Source: Isoetes taiwanensis (taxonomy: Eukaryota > Streptophyta > Lycopodiopsida > Isoetales > Isoetaceae). From it: 64,000 nucleotides of DNA. The notes under the pieces are model-generated. The model saw nothing but the letters and a program-made list of their open reading frames with translations. It was not told where the DNA came from and did no database searches. The stretch is taken from NCBI GenBank assembly GCA_021234155.1, contig JAJEKV010000006.1, positions 5,865,727-5,929,726 of the forward strand, in the 5' to 3' direction. Position numbers and translations under genes: made by a program. Numbering within the stretch: the first letter of the stretch is position 1; every line of letters begins with the position of its first letter. This document shows positions 49,401 to 59,872 of the stretch, piece after piece.

Positions 49401-52400
49401 TGCCAACATGGCTTTTATTTCTTGGATGTTCAATCGCATCTGTGACATCTCTTCCTCGAGGGTCATCATCCTGCACTCTTGCTGCACACATTTCATAATG
49501 TCACATATGTTATTAGTTCCTTGGTGTTTGTGCTTGTGATATGCTGTTACATTTGAGAAGACAAGGAAAAAAAGAAAACATTAAATAAAATATGCAAAAA
49601 GTTTATATATTTATATATTCAGAGTTTTTCTCAATAGAGATGGTAGTGGGTTTGTCCTGCAGATATTTTTGGACTTCTTCAGACCTAATTCTCACCCCTA
49701 GACTTCAAAGGGTGCTCCATATTGCATCTCCCTGAAGGGCTGCTGCTGCATGCCCAATCGTCATTGCTAGTCGTCCTGGTCACAACTCGGGTATTGTGAA
49801 GTCGAAGATATGAAATGCAATAGCTCTCTTTACTAGAATGACATGGTCGATGTTATCTGCAGTCTAGTGTTCCTTCTAAATCCTGATAGTGCAATGAGCA
49901 GGTAAACTGTCTCTGCTTCTCTTGGGCTGAAGGTCTTATGGAAGACCAGGATTCTATCGTCGGCGAGAAGTGGCAGATAATACCGCAGAGCTGTTACTGT
50001 CTATGCCTCTGCAGGGTGAGTAATGCCTTCTTGATGCGAGACGCATCATCCACGTGCACTGCCCACGAGTTGTTTCTTGAAATGACATGAAGGTATCAAG
50101 CTAGGTTCCCCACATTCCCTTCCTTCACCAGAGCTCCTTGAAGTACTAGGCTACAACACACGAGTTGTCTTGCCTCTTATCCCGAGCCGATCCTGTATGG
50201 TATAGAATTCCGCATCTGATGGTAGGTCGGCTTCGTTCATTCTCCCTCGAAGTCGAAGGAAGGCGTCCTTATCTGATATACTTGTGCCGTAATATATTTC
50301 TATTTCCCTCTCCACCATTGTAATGCATTTGGTGGTCGATGAACGCGCCGAGTTCTTCGTCTTGGCCGAATAGGGCAAGCAGTATATCTATCCAGTACCC
50401 ATATGCTTGATACTAGGTTAAGTTCTTAATGTCATTAAGGAGAAGGTACACTTCCCTTTGTACTATGATTGGAGACAAGCTAGTGATGCTTGACCCCACT
50501 TGTTCTGCCACAATATTGTGCTGTTATTGTATCAGTTGTAGTTACAACTGTGCTTCTTGTTTTTCATCGGATGGTATGTCGATTGTGTCTTCGACGTCTT
50601 CTAGAAATCCATCTGACGCTTCTTGTTCTCCGCTACTATAGCGTCGTACTGGAGCAACATCTATTCATCCTGCCTGGAGTCTAGGGATGATGGATCTAAG
50701 GGCTGAACTGATGGTTGGCCAACTGTGTTCCCAGATTTATATGCTAAGAAAATTGTAAGGGTAGCATTGACTGAAAAGTACCTAACATTTCAGTGGCCCA
50801 TGGATATGTAATCTGGCATACGAGAAGCTTTGTTTTGTAAAGCATTCATAATGTTGTCCACTACTGCTAGAGTGTATGCTAAAGCTGTCTTAAGGACCCA
50901 AAGTCCCTCACATGATAGTACCTGCCTAGCTTGTGACTCTACTGTGGCTGCAAATTCTGCCATGATATTGTGGTGATAAGGTATAGCAGACAAGATAGCT
51001 TGGAGATCAAAGATGTGCTGGAAAACTTGACAAATTTGATCTATATCTACCTCTTTGACATGAGCAGTGGCACTCTACCATCGCATGAATGCTAGAGAAG
51101 CCACACTATCAATGGCACTAGCTGTGAGAAACGAGAGCAAAAGTGTCTGAGTGTACTGGAAAATCTTCTAATTTGCAGGAGCTATTGTGGTTGATCTGCA
51201 TAAATGAAGCCTATCTATAGAAAAGTAGGTCTACAAACTTTTAGGATTCTAGGAAAGGTTGATAGATTTGGATGATGATAGACAAATCTGTGTTGTTATA
51301 ACTCTAGGAAGTGGATTACTAATTATCAGACAAGCCAATACTATGCATCTATTTAGGCTGGATAAGTCTAAGTTCAAGTTTTCCGAAATTCATGTGACCT
51401 AGTACTATGAAGGACTCTCATCGTGCACCAAAAGGGGTTGTGAGAATCTCACAATGCCTTTTGCGTCCCATGTGAGTCTGTCATTTTGGGGGGTCTAAAT
51501 TTTGCCAAATGATGGAATGATTCGCATTATCGAGTCTTTCATTCAATTTTACGCAGGATATGTCCTTGATTTCATCTAATTCTATCATCTTTAAGACGAA
51601 TAAGAGTGAGGGCTCTCACCATGTGCTAAAGGCCTGTGTGAGAATCTCACAAGTGGCATTTGCGCACCCTGACTTGTTCTGTCGCCTTAGAAAAATTTAA
51701 TATAATTTCAGCATACAATCACATTAATTAATGACTACATGCATTTTTTTTATTCAATTATATTACACATCCAAAACTTGTTACAAGGTTCTACTGATTT
51801 TTGTGGTTCTTGATGAATCTAGCCAGTCAAATATCTCTGGGCATAATTGTTACTCGTCTTGCCTGTAGCACATAAACATTAGCATTATCGAACATCAACG
51901 TCAACTCTATCTCCGACGCCCCCTGAGTAGCAATGAGCATATCCGCGGTGACTCGAAGATCCATGTTGTACTTGTGGACAATTTCTCGGACAAGTCTGGT
52001 GAAGGATCTGTAGAGGATGAGGAAGTTAGTGCTCTATTGAAAATGTCGAATCTCCCTGAATGCCCTCAATGGACAGAGGTTTGCTGGCATCGCATGGGCT
52101 TCTTGGGCTCGACTTGTGGATCTAGGGGAGGTCTTAAATTCCCCATGTCTCTCCTAGGCCTCCCTCCTTCCATGTATATGATCTTGTGCTTCTAATAATA
52201 GGCGTTGTAAGCATCGTCCATCGCCTTGTACTTCTGGTATGTGGCCATCTCTTCTCTGTACTTTTGATTTGACTTCAATGTCTATCCCTCTGCTCGCGTC
52301 TTTTGCTTCTTTGATGTGTCTGGCAGGGGTATCTCGAAATACGGTGGAAATTCCTATGCATCGTGTTGCTGCTGATCCTCGGCTTTCCGTAGTGCCCTCG

Positions 52401-52610
52401 CCTCTCAACATGTTCATGAGGAGTTCTGCGTAGGCGTCGTCCTCACTGTCGCTCGAATATCCTTCATCAGGTGGGGTGTTGCCCCCTATGTTGATATCAG
52501 AGCCCTCTTATCTATTTATATCTTCGTTTTCCTTGGCTTCTTAGGCTCTTGAGGTTTCAAGGGGTTCCTTCTCTGTTCGAAGTTTCTCCTTGTGCTGCTT
52601 CTTTTGTTGC
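49401..52610 (-). other. Probable gag-side and flanking DNA of the Ty3 remnant
   Basis: Short minus frames include one at 52417-52154 and acidic, serine-rich text upstream of it. In shifted frames ATYQKYKAMDDAYNAY suggests a decayed gag-like coiled protein. Two blocks with TGTGAGAATCTCACAA at about 51441 and 51635 form a ~190-bp spaced direct repeat, each containing a GTGAGAATCTCAC palindrome. No confident gene. Confidence 0.35.
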
Positions 52611-52768
52611 TCTTCTTCTTCTTCTTCTTCTTCTTCTTCTTCTTCTTCTTCTTCTTCTTCTTCTTCTTCTTCTTCTTCTTCTTCTTCTTCTTCTTCTTCT
52701 TCTTCTTCTTCTTCTTCTTCTTCTTCTTCTTCTTCTTCTTCTTCTTCTTCTTCTTCTTCTTCTTCTTC
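52611..52768. repeat. (TTC)n / (GAA)n tract, about 52 units
   Basis: Uninterrupted TTC repeat on +, about 158 bp. On minus it is the GAA tail directly after the conserved element end AGTCTAGGTGAAGATAATTC. GAA runs of this length can form triplex DNA and are unstable. Confidence 0.95.
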
Positions 52769-54829
52769 GAATTATCTTCACCTAGACTACTAACTATTAC
52801 ATGCAAACAAACAGCTTACATGAACAGAGTTTGTTCTAGATAAAGACTAAGACACTCACATATCCACCCTAGATTTTACTCTAGGCCACAACCAGTGCCA
52901 CTATTCTTTCCGTTTATTTCTCATGTACTCATATTTTTCATAAACCTAAGCCTTATACAACAAAATGTGTTCTTTTAGGATTAACAGCTTAATTATATAG
53001 TGACTTTATCATGTAAAAAATCCCAGAATATAGATGCATTAGACAAGGGCTTTTTGCATACCAAAAACCTGTTTTTCCATTGAAAGTATTTATAAGTCAT
53101 AACAACATATGCAATGTTCAGATTTTTTTTATTATTCCATACTGCTATAACTCAGATTTCTATTAAAGACACTTAAATACAGCCATAAACTGTTATGTCA
53201 TATCCATTATGCAAAAGGAATGTGTATCTTCCATGTTTTAATCCCAAACCATTTACAATTGGACTAATCTCACCATCGGGTCTTCATTTATGTTGCAAAC
53301 TTCAATGAAATATGAATGATTTGTATCATCCACTCTTTTAACCAAACAACCAGGAGATGTGATCGTGGTTACCTGCACCCAAACAGACCAACATTAGCAA
53401 AAACTTGGTAATGAGGAGAGGAGTGACAGGTAAGCAATACAATCACATGGCTCTTCGCCCTTCACCTATTGTCAGGTCAAATAAGATTCAAGTTTTAACC
53501 TATTGTACCCATTATTCTGCTGCCATCAAGCTACAACCATACTCAAACCAGACTGCTTACCTCAGTCCCGAATTTTTTGCAGGTCCCATGATTAGTCTAA
53601 GTATGCAATGCATGCAATTATCTCCTACTAAGATCTATTGCATGTACAAGTATGCAACTATGGATTTAACCAAATCAGCTTTAAGCTCATGCCCTGCAAA
53701 TATTGCTGGCAGCCAAGAATATGCCCTTATTTTGGTCCTGCATTCCATGTAATACTATCCCAAAAAACCAAAACAGTAATATAAACCAACTATTCTATCG
53801 TATATTCCATGTAGACTTTCTTCAATGCACAATATAGAACTCAAAATGCACTCTATCTCTCATATTCAGCCCTTGTAACTTACCCCAATAACATAATCTG
53901 CCATGTATCCTTATTTTACGATTTTTATTTTTCCAAACTGTAAGTAATAATGTTAATCATTCAAAACAGTAAAGAACCCAGATTACATAATCTATAGCTC
54001 TGCCTATTCTAAGATAGACAACTAATACATGACTTCCTAACAGATTTTATGCTATATAAGACCTGAAACGTGGCGCCCGTGCTGCTATTTGTTGGTCTTT
54101 GCTCCTTGCTTCCAGTATTGAAGCTAAATTTTCCTCCTGTGTTTGATTTGCCAAATTTCCTCGGAGGAAGGTTGCCAGCCAGTTGTGCTTTGCTTTTCTT
54201 TCCTGCAGGTCTCTCATATTTACCTTTCGGCATGTTTCCTGTAAGCACTCCTTAGGCGCTCCTATGTATGTACCAATTCCGAAAATGTAAACTCCATTTC
54301 TTCCACTGTAAATATCCATGGCAGCACATTCTCCCGCCCGTAATGCGTAATAAATGCCGTTATTATTCCATGCCTGCTTAGGCTTAAATTTTTGCAGCCA
54401 CCACCGCCTATTCCGTTTGCACTCCTCAAAAGGCCACACCCTTTTGTTATGTATGCTAGCCTCCTACCTTTAAAATCTGTTTAATGCTAATATCCACTAG
54501 ACCCCTTTTACCATAACCTTGTCATATGCTTTAATTTTCTGCTGCCATAATGGTTAATATAAAATCATGTCTCCCTTTTGTACGCTAACCTTTTTTCATA
54601 TATTTCATATAATATCATACCTACCCTTTATATTTTTCGATTTTTCTCCAACATTTCTTTTTATACCTGCATTTCCAAACTCCCATTTATGTATATTTGA
54701 ACTCATATCCCAAATTACATGCTGCCTTCTCGAAGGTTTTATCCCAAGGCCATTTGGAAACTTTGTTTACTGAAGTCTTTCAATCACATATCTCCATTTC
54801 CTCAACGATCATTCACTTATGACCATTTT
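52769..54829 (-). repeat. 3' segment, copy 1 (pseudo-LTR)
   Basis: 2061 bp between two GAA tracts. From about 53330 upward it is almost identical to copy 2 (59873-61921). The last ~560 bp on the 3' side (52769-53330) are instead almost identical to copy 3 (63533-64000) and differ more from copy 2, a mosaic pattern. Confidence 0.85.
54047..54439 (-). CDS. GIY-YIG-like frame downstream of the RT (tentative)
   Basis: A 130-residue minus frame, 530 bp past the RT stop and on the same strand. It contains WNNNGIYYALRAGECAAMD and then SGRNGVYIFGIGTYIGAPKE. GVY..YIG could be the core of a GIY-YIG endonuclease, the nuclease partner expected in endonuclease-bearing Penelope-like elements. However, the spacing between the two halves is six residues instead of about nine to eleven, and the downstream catalytic Arg/Glu cannot be placed. 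In copy 2 the same region carries several 1-2-base indels that disrupt the motif. The call rests on the motif and its position. Confidence 0.35.
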   Translation of the reverse strand: MWPFEECKRNRRWWLQKFKPKQAWNNNGIYYALRAGECAAMDIYSGRNGVYIFGIGTYIGAPKECLQETCRKVNMRDLQERKAKHNWLATFLRGNLANQTQEENLASILEARSKDQQIAARAPRFRSYIA

Positions 54830-54875
54830 TTCTTCTTCTTCTTCTTCTTCTTCTTCTTCTTCTTCTTCTTCTTCT
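54830..54875. repeat. (TTC)15 tract
   Basis: Short GAA (minus) tract at the junction between the RT-containing part and the 3' segment. The equivalent tract upstream of copy 2 is 61922-61975. Confidence 0.95.
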
Positions 54876-54895
54876 CCCGCAGCCCTCCCTCGGGT

Positions 54896-54961
54896 AGCAG
54901 GACCATACTTTTCATAGGAGTAAGGATGCAGGACCCTTCCTATGAAAAGGAAGGTCCTGCT
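54896..54961. repeat. 24-bp hairpin between RT stop and GAA tract
   Basis: Arms 54896-54919 and 54938-54961 (AGCAGGACC..TTTTCATAGGA) pair at 22 of 24 positions around an 18-base loop. The hairpin begins 10 bp past the RT stop codon on minus. It could be an RNA structure recognised by the element's RT or a terminal signal. The hammerhead core CTGATGA..GAAA was not seen in it. Confidence 0.9.
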
Positions 54962-54971
54962 ATCCTACTCA

Positions 54972-57062
54972 CTATGTCTCCGACTCTTTTATGAGTCTCT
55001 GCAATAAGTGGACATCATACATTAGCCCCGGAAACTTATTCCTTGTTAACATCACCATAATATTTTTAATAAGGTCCCCTTTCTGAAAACCATTATTCCA
55101 GAACTCATCAATAAGCCCCAACAAATCATGAGCTGCTCTTATTGGACTGCAATGCACATACATGTAAGGGACAACCTGTGATAAGATCACCCTGCTGGCA
55201 TTTAAATACGGCCTACAACTTTGAGCATGTATGAATCTCATAACCGGAAATGGTAGCTTCACTCTCTTATCATACCTGGTTGTATTGAACAATCCGGCAG
55301 CACTATCTATGATCTCAAAAGTAATATTCAAGAAGTTTGCCTTGTATCCTCTGTCACCATTGCTACACTGACCAGTACTGTAGACTGTTTCATCCTTTAT
55401 TTGCAGTATTTTCAGATTATAGATGTTCCAACTCTCGCAATTATCCTTATCCGTTTGGAAAAATTCCTTCAAATTCCCCCCATTTGGGATACATACATCA
55501 TCCATGTATCTACGTGCATCTTTAAATCTAACAATGTCTTTTATTCTGCCATTTTTTGCTAATCTCGCTAGATGCGAAAACTCAAAGAAAGATAGATAAA
55601 TATTGCACCATTCTGGTGAACAAGCAAAGCCCATGGGGATTCCGCATTTTTGTCTCCAAATGTACGCCCCCTGTTTTAAATAACAGTTACGTAGTAGCCA
55701 GATGTTCAATTTCAAAAATTCAATATGGTCCAAGCATCTCCAGTCATTGCCTTCTTGTGCTCTACTGTCCCATTTGGACCTAACATCATCTTCACATACC
55801 TTAAACCATAGTTTAACTCTGCGATTATTACCACTCATATATGTAACTGCCATTTCGATTACTTCCTCCATAACAGCACATATACCCTGATGTCCATCTA
55901 TCGGAATGTTTTCGTAGCATTTGGATATATCTGCAACAAATATATCATGCATCCTTGTGGGTAGGTTAAGCATAACTTCATATGTAGAATTAACAATCCA
56001 AAACGGATTTACTTTCCCGGGCAAAAGCACATTAATACTGCTCAACTTATTTTGATATGCAGCAGGCAAGACTTCAAGGATGCCTCTGAGCCCTTTCGTA
56101 ACTATTTTCGATGGAAGAGTAAAGACAGTTTTATTTGCATTGGTAATCCACCTGTATTCCCCTTTATGTGCCTTATACGTCCCCATTAAGTATGGTAATT
56201 TATCCTTATAAGGGCAGTCCAGACCAAATATTGTGTTCATGTCTGAATCCAACATCCCAAGCAGGCTCTCCTTGTCCATTGAACATTTTTCAAAGTCTAT
56301 ACTGTGCAGTCTAATTCTCGCCATATCTCTGATATGCCATGGGCAGATGAACGATGGTACATTAGAGGCTTTGTCCACCCCTGCAATATAGAGATTTTTT
56401 ATGAGCCAATCCTTGCACTTATTGGCACCCTTCTCATAGAACACACACTTCTTCTTACTTTGTGCCATAATGGCATTCTCAGCTCTGTTTCTAATCAGCC
56501 TTAGTAAGCTCATCTTAATCCCTCTCTTTTCATCAGGATGTAATATTCTAGCCCTATCTTCATGTTTGCTGAAGAAATCATCCAGTCCGCTATCAACATC
56601 CTTCATAAATTCTTCAATGCAAAGTGGTTTGTCTGGAATAAAGTTCAAACCTTTCTTGAACATATTTCTCAATCCATTCGACTTAATGATTCCCATGTCC
56701 ATAGTTCTGACATGGCCCACTTTTTCATCTATAAATCTCTCCATACCCGGTTTATGACATACACATTTTGGAATGTCCTCATCTGCAAATATGAAGTATG
56801 GTTTATAGAAATATTCACCCAGCTGTTTGCCATATTTCCAGCTGATGCACGTATCCTCCATAATTTTTTCTCCATAATCGCCTAGTCTTAGGATGATGTA
56901 ATCATTAATACATGTTCTCAAATCTATTTGGTCGATAACCCTTGAGAAATAAGTGAAATGTACTTTGATCTGTCTCCTCTTCATACTCTCTGTATTATGT
57001 AGAATCCATCTGCCACTAGGGCCACGTATAATCTCTCTGCCAGTTTCTTCATCTTCCTGCAT
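54972..57062 (-). CDS. Penelope-like reverse transcriptase
   Basis: A 696-codon open frame. N-terminal part: IPKCVCHKPGMERFIDEK and GHVRTMDMGIIKSNGLRNMF (residues 97-134), like the Cys- and HVxTxD-containing region upstream of the RT core in Penelope-like elements. Core: GTYKAHKGEYRW (295-305, in the place of the KxHK motif), motif A IFVADISKCYENIP (374-387, catalytic D378), motif B QKCGIPMGFACSPEWCNIYL (471-490), motif C RRYMDDVC (D521, D522), and FLNITF (577-582). These are the Penelope/telomerase-like forms, unlike LINE or LTR types. The enzyme copies element RNA into DNA at the target. No GIY-YIG domain is fused to the C-terminus. A TGCAG acceptor overlaps codon 1-2, so the true start may lie in an upstream exon. 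No disabling change is seen. Confidence 0.85.
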   Translation of the reverse strand: MQEDEETGREIIRGPSGRWILHNTESMKRRQIKVHFTYFSRVIDQIDLRTCINDYIILRLGDYGEKIMEDTCISWKYGKQLGEYFYKPYFIFADEDIPKCVCHKPGMERFIDEKVGHVRTMDMGIIKSNGLRNMFKKGLNFIPDKPLCIEEFMKDVDSGLDDFFSKHEDRARILHPDEKRGIKMSLLRLIRNRAENAIMAQSKKKCVFYEKGANKCKDWLIKNLYIAGVDKASNVPSFICPWHIRDMARIRLHSIDFEKCSMDKESLLGMLDSDMNTIFGLDCPYKDKLPYLMGTYKAHKGEYRWITNANKTVFTLPSKIVTKGLRGILEVLPAAYQNKLSSINVLLPGKVNPFWIVNSTYEVMLNLPTRMHDIFVADISKCYENIPIDGHQGICAVMEEVIEMAVTYMSGNNRRVKLWFKVCEDDVRSKWDSRAQEGNDWRCLDHIEFLKLNIWLLRNCYLKQGAYIWRQKCGIPMGFACSPEWCNIYLSFFEFSHLARLAKNGRIKDIVRFKDARRYMDDVCIPNGGNLKEFFQTDKDNCESWNIYNLKILQIKDETVYSTGQCSNGDRGYKANFLNITFEIIDSAAGLFNTTRYDKRVKLPFPVMRFIHAQSCRPYLNASRVILSQVVPYMYVHCSPIRAAHDLLGLIDEFWNNGFQKGDLIKNIMVMLTRNKFPGLMYDVHLLQRLIKESET

Positions 57063-58139
57063 CAGCAGATAACATGTATCAGGTTATTTACATTTTGTAT
57101 CGGCCAATTAACAGAATTTAGACCTTTCACAAATATGCATTATGTATACAGCTTTATGCCGATATTACCTTTGCATTGTGTACCATTGTGTTACATTATG
57201 TCTTTGAACCCTTTGTGTTCTGCTTGGTGTCGCTCTTTCACGTTAAAAACTTTGTCCAACTATAACTTATTTTTGTGTCTTCTATTTTCCTTTAATCGCC
57301 ACCCAACTAGTCCATGTACACCTTACTTTGATAATAGAAATGCATCTGTATTTGCATGTTCTTGTAGTATTCAGACATTCCATTTCTTAGAGTTGCATTT
57401 ATTGTATACCTCATTGCATAAATTCAGGTATAATATCTATTGTTCTGGCATTTGACCCAGGCCCTGCACATTCAGAGCTTAATAAAGTTGCATTTATTTT
57501 ATAGCTTATTGCATAGATCCGGGTATAATAACTGTGATTCTGGCATTTAACCCATGACCTGCACTTTCAGAACTACGTTTATTCCTGCTCTTAATTCCAA
57601 ATATGGTAATAGTTAAAACTATCATGTTACTTTGCACTTCTTATTTGGGAAAAGCCTAAAGAAACCATTGTTTCAGGAACTTTGTTCATGCATGGCCACA
57701 TCCATCAAACAATTTGTATGACCATCTGATTAGGCAAGATTCAGAATGTAGGTATTACAACTTCTCCCAAAAAATAGATCATTTTTCAAAATATTATTTG
57801 AGAACTATTAGTCTCAGTTCAGCAATCTTACACAACTTTGTTCCCAAAATTATAGTTGTGTTCCCAACAATATCCAGTGTTACAGTTTTAGTATCCATAT
57901 ACCAGCAAAGAAACCATTACTATTTCGGTAACTACTATTTACTTCCGTCATTAAATTGTCTTCTAGTCTTTCCTTCAACAGCAACATTCCAAAAGCTATA
58001 TTAGATACCCTTTTATCATATGACTTTTTGCCTACTTGGTAGCAGTGGACCAAGTAGTATTATCTGCACATAGCAGAAATATATAGTTATACATTAGTAC
58101 AGTGGACTAATGCAAATATTTCATGTATCTGGGTCATAC
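57057..58139 (-). other. Probable intron between ORF1 and RT
   Basis: 1.08 kb of AT-rich sequence without open frames. It lies between a CAG|GTATGA donor at 58140/58139 and a CTGATGCAG|GA acceptor at 57057/57056 on minus. The donor lies eight bases after the ORF1 stop (58147-58149). Splicing would therefore join the RT exon just past a stop codon, unless a one-base frame change or readthrough links them. Introns retained in Penelope-like elements are established knowledge for other hosts. Confidence 0.5.
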
Positions 58140-58146
58140 CTGGTTA

Positions 58147-59772
58147 TCAACCGTATAGTTTCCTTGCCAGCAAACTATCGATCGTATTTGTATAACCGTC
58201 TGGTTTAGGACCCTTTGACACAGAAGCTTCACCTGGCGTTTCCACCACCAATGAATCAGATAGATCAATAATACTATCAGCCGGTTTCCCACTAGAATCC
58301 CCATTGTTTCTTGAGACCCTAGGTGGAAAATATGATATGCTCTCACTCTGGGAGGGGATAGACAAGGCCACACTTGTACTATCGTCTTTTTCTTTCAGGT
58401 TAAATTTGTCTGCCATAAACTTGGTGTCTTTAATCATGAGTTCACAAACCTCCACCACTTTGGTATATCCAAATGCTTTCTGCAGGTCACAATCAGGGTC
58501 TATGGCTAGTTTATTGATAATTTTGATCATCATATCTCTGACCTGCATATATACTAACTGCGCCATGATTGGTATTTTAAGATTCTGTTGTATGAAGCAA
58601 AGGAAAGACCCCATCCTTCCAGCTTGTGTAAATTTCGGATATACTCTATCAAGATGGTTGAACGCATACCATATGGCTTGATCAAACCATGTAATACTGT
58701 CATTACATGGGCCATTGCATTTGCACTTAAAATATGGACTGAAACTCCTCCAAATCCTATGTAGGTAGGAATACTTCCTCTCCAAATTAGGAAATGCCAT
58801 GTGGGCCTTTACACTCAACGTTACTCCGCTATTTCCCTGGCATTTCTTGTCAAATAAATCTGACCCAAATGGAAAATAGATATCCATTGCATCCACTATC
58901 TTAATCATATTTTCAGCAGACCTGTTTATTTCCTCCATATCTCCATCATTCAGGTTTGCCATTAGTTTCCAAGTTTTTGCACTAATTGGCGCCAAAATGC
59001 TGAAGTTCATACTCCTCCAAAGTCCATGGTCAAACTCTTCTCCCAACCATTCGACTGACATCTCTGATACAATGGGAAACCTCATACAGTTATGGAGTGT
59101 TAATCTAACAAGTTCAGCTTTGTTAATTTCCTTCACATTAGCATCCTTCTCTTTCTTCATTAGATCAATGTCTTCTCTTGGTATATAATTGCCAAAGCTG
59201 CCACCTTGAGTAACCTCTGGGATGATATTACTTTGTTGCATTCCCATATTGTTATTATTCTCAAAAGTAGGGTCATTAACCTTGTGTACTTTTTCCAGAT
59301 ATGAGACACCTAACTTGAATTCAAGTGCTAAAATGTCCTCCAAATCTGTTCTGTCAGCAAGCATCTCCCAGGTATTATGGAAGATCTGCTCTATGATTAC
59401 AAGACAGTCTTGGGTAACCATTTTACATTCATCCATCTTTAAGAATATTTCAACCCAGGAACTGAAGCCTAGATGGCAAACTGGAGAAAACGAACCTTGG
59501 GGTGAAGCCTTAAACTTTTCCACCATAGCTACATGTATTTCAGTGTTGGGAATCATGCAAAGTATTGATTGAACGGCCTGATTTGGTGCCGTACCCATAA
59601 TGCCATATCCAAGATCGAGTAGCTGTTTGAGCCAAGGACTTCCTCTCTGCAGTTTATATATAATACAAAGAAACCATAAGTTAGTACTTCCAGGCTGGTT
59701 TCCATAATGAAACATCATTACATATACCAGTCTCATGACAGAAAGCAAAGTATAAATCCCCCTAATGGCCAA
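58147..59772 (-). CDS. ORF1 of the Penelope-like element, unknown
   Basis: A 541-codon minus frame upstream of the RT in the same direction. The first ~40 residues (MAIRGIYTLLSVMRLVYVMM..) are probably 5' non-coding or intron, because an AACTGCAG acceptor lies at 59647 directly before RGSPWLKQLLDLGYG. The remainder is mixed helix-prone sequence with a Cys cluster, FKCKCNGPCND (about residue 348), and a serine/proline-rich tail with SLPSQSESISYFPP-like low-complexity text. I recognise no known domain. Its position suggests an RNA-binding or particle-forming role like other retroelement ORF1 proteins, which is inference. Open over its whole length. Confidence 0.65.
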   Translation of the reverse strand: MAIRGIYTLLSVMRLVYVMMFHYGNQPGSTNLWFLCIIYKLQRGSPWLKQLLDLGYGIMGTAPNQAVQSILCMIPNTEIHVAMVEKFKASPQGSFSPVCHLGFSSWVEIFLKMDECKMVTQDCLVIIEQIFHNTWEMLADRTDLEDILALEFKLGVSYLEKVHKVNDPTFENNNNMGMQQSNIIPEVTQGGSFGNYIPREDIDLMKKEKDANVKEINKAELVRLTLHNCMRFPIVSEMSVEWLGEEFDHGLWRSMNFSILAPISAKTWKLMANLNDGDMEEINRSAENMIKIVDAMDIYFPFGSDLFDKKCQGNSGVTLSVKAHMAFPNLERKYSYLHRIWRSFSPYFKCKCNGPCNDSITWFDQAIWYAFNHLDRVYPKFTQAGRMGSFLCFIQQNLKIPIMAQLVYMQVRDMMIKIINKLAIDPDCDLQKAFGYTKVVEVCELMIKDTKFMADKFNLKEKDDSTSVALSIPSQSESISYFPPRVSRNNGDSSGKPADSIIDLSDSLVVETPGEASVSKGPKPDGYTNTIDSLLARKLYG

Positions 59773-59860
59773 GGAACGTTTCTGCCATCAGAATACTATT
59801 CATTGGGTGGCAAAACAGTTTGGTTGTGTTTACCGAATATCTTCGGCAAATGGAAGTCAC

Positions 59861-59872
59861 TTCTTCTTCTTC
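59861..59872. repeat. (TTC)4 junction
   Basis: The four-unit GAA (minus) tract joins the 3' end of copy 2 to the ORF1 side of the next unit. It marks the head-to-tail junction. Confidence 0.85.

Larger units (their letters stand above)
52611..59860 (-). mobile_element. Penelope-like element unit with ORF1, RT and GAA tail
   Basis: A 7.2-kb minus-strand unit: ORF1 (59772-58147), probable intron (58139-57057), reverse transcriptase (57062-54972), hairpin (54961-54896), internal GAA tract (54875-54830), a 2.06-kb 3' segment with a GIY-YIG-like frame, and a terminal GAA tract (52768-52611). A partial copy of the 3' segment (59873-61921) lies immediately upstream in the same direction, so the unit sits between two direct repeats, like the pseudo-LTRs of tandem Penelope-like elements. 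The RT type, the tandem layout and the retained intron fit that class. ORF1 and the GAA boundaries are unusual. The RT frame is open and the copies are very similar, suggesting recent activity. Confidence 0.65.

Noticed and set aside
52442-52480. CTTCATCAG resembling a hammerhead core on minus
   Set aside because: It lies outside the element's 3' segment and the rest of the hammerhead (GAAA, stems) was not found.
52549-52843. Long poly-Leu, poly-Ser, poly-Phe, poly-Lys, poly-Arg frames
   Set aside because: They are translations of the TTC/GAA repeat in different phases, with no independent coding support. The same holds at 63271-63607.
53405-53752. 115-codon + frame repeated at 60503
   Set aside because: It is on the strand opposite to the element genes; recurrence only reflects the DNA repeat, and the frame differs between copies.
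54972-57062. RT as a group II intron or telomerase protein
   Set aside because: The HVxTxD-like upstream region, the KAHK motif and the GIPMG/RYMDD forms fit Penelope-like RTs better; no intron maturase or telomerase RNA-binding domain is seen.
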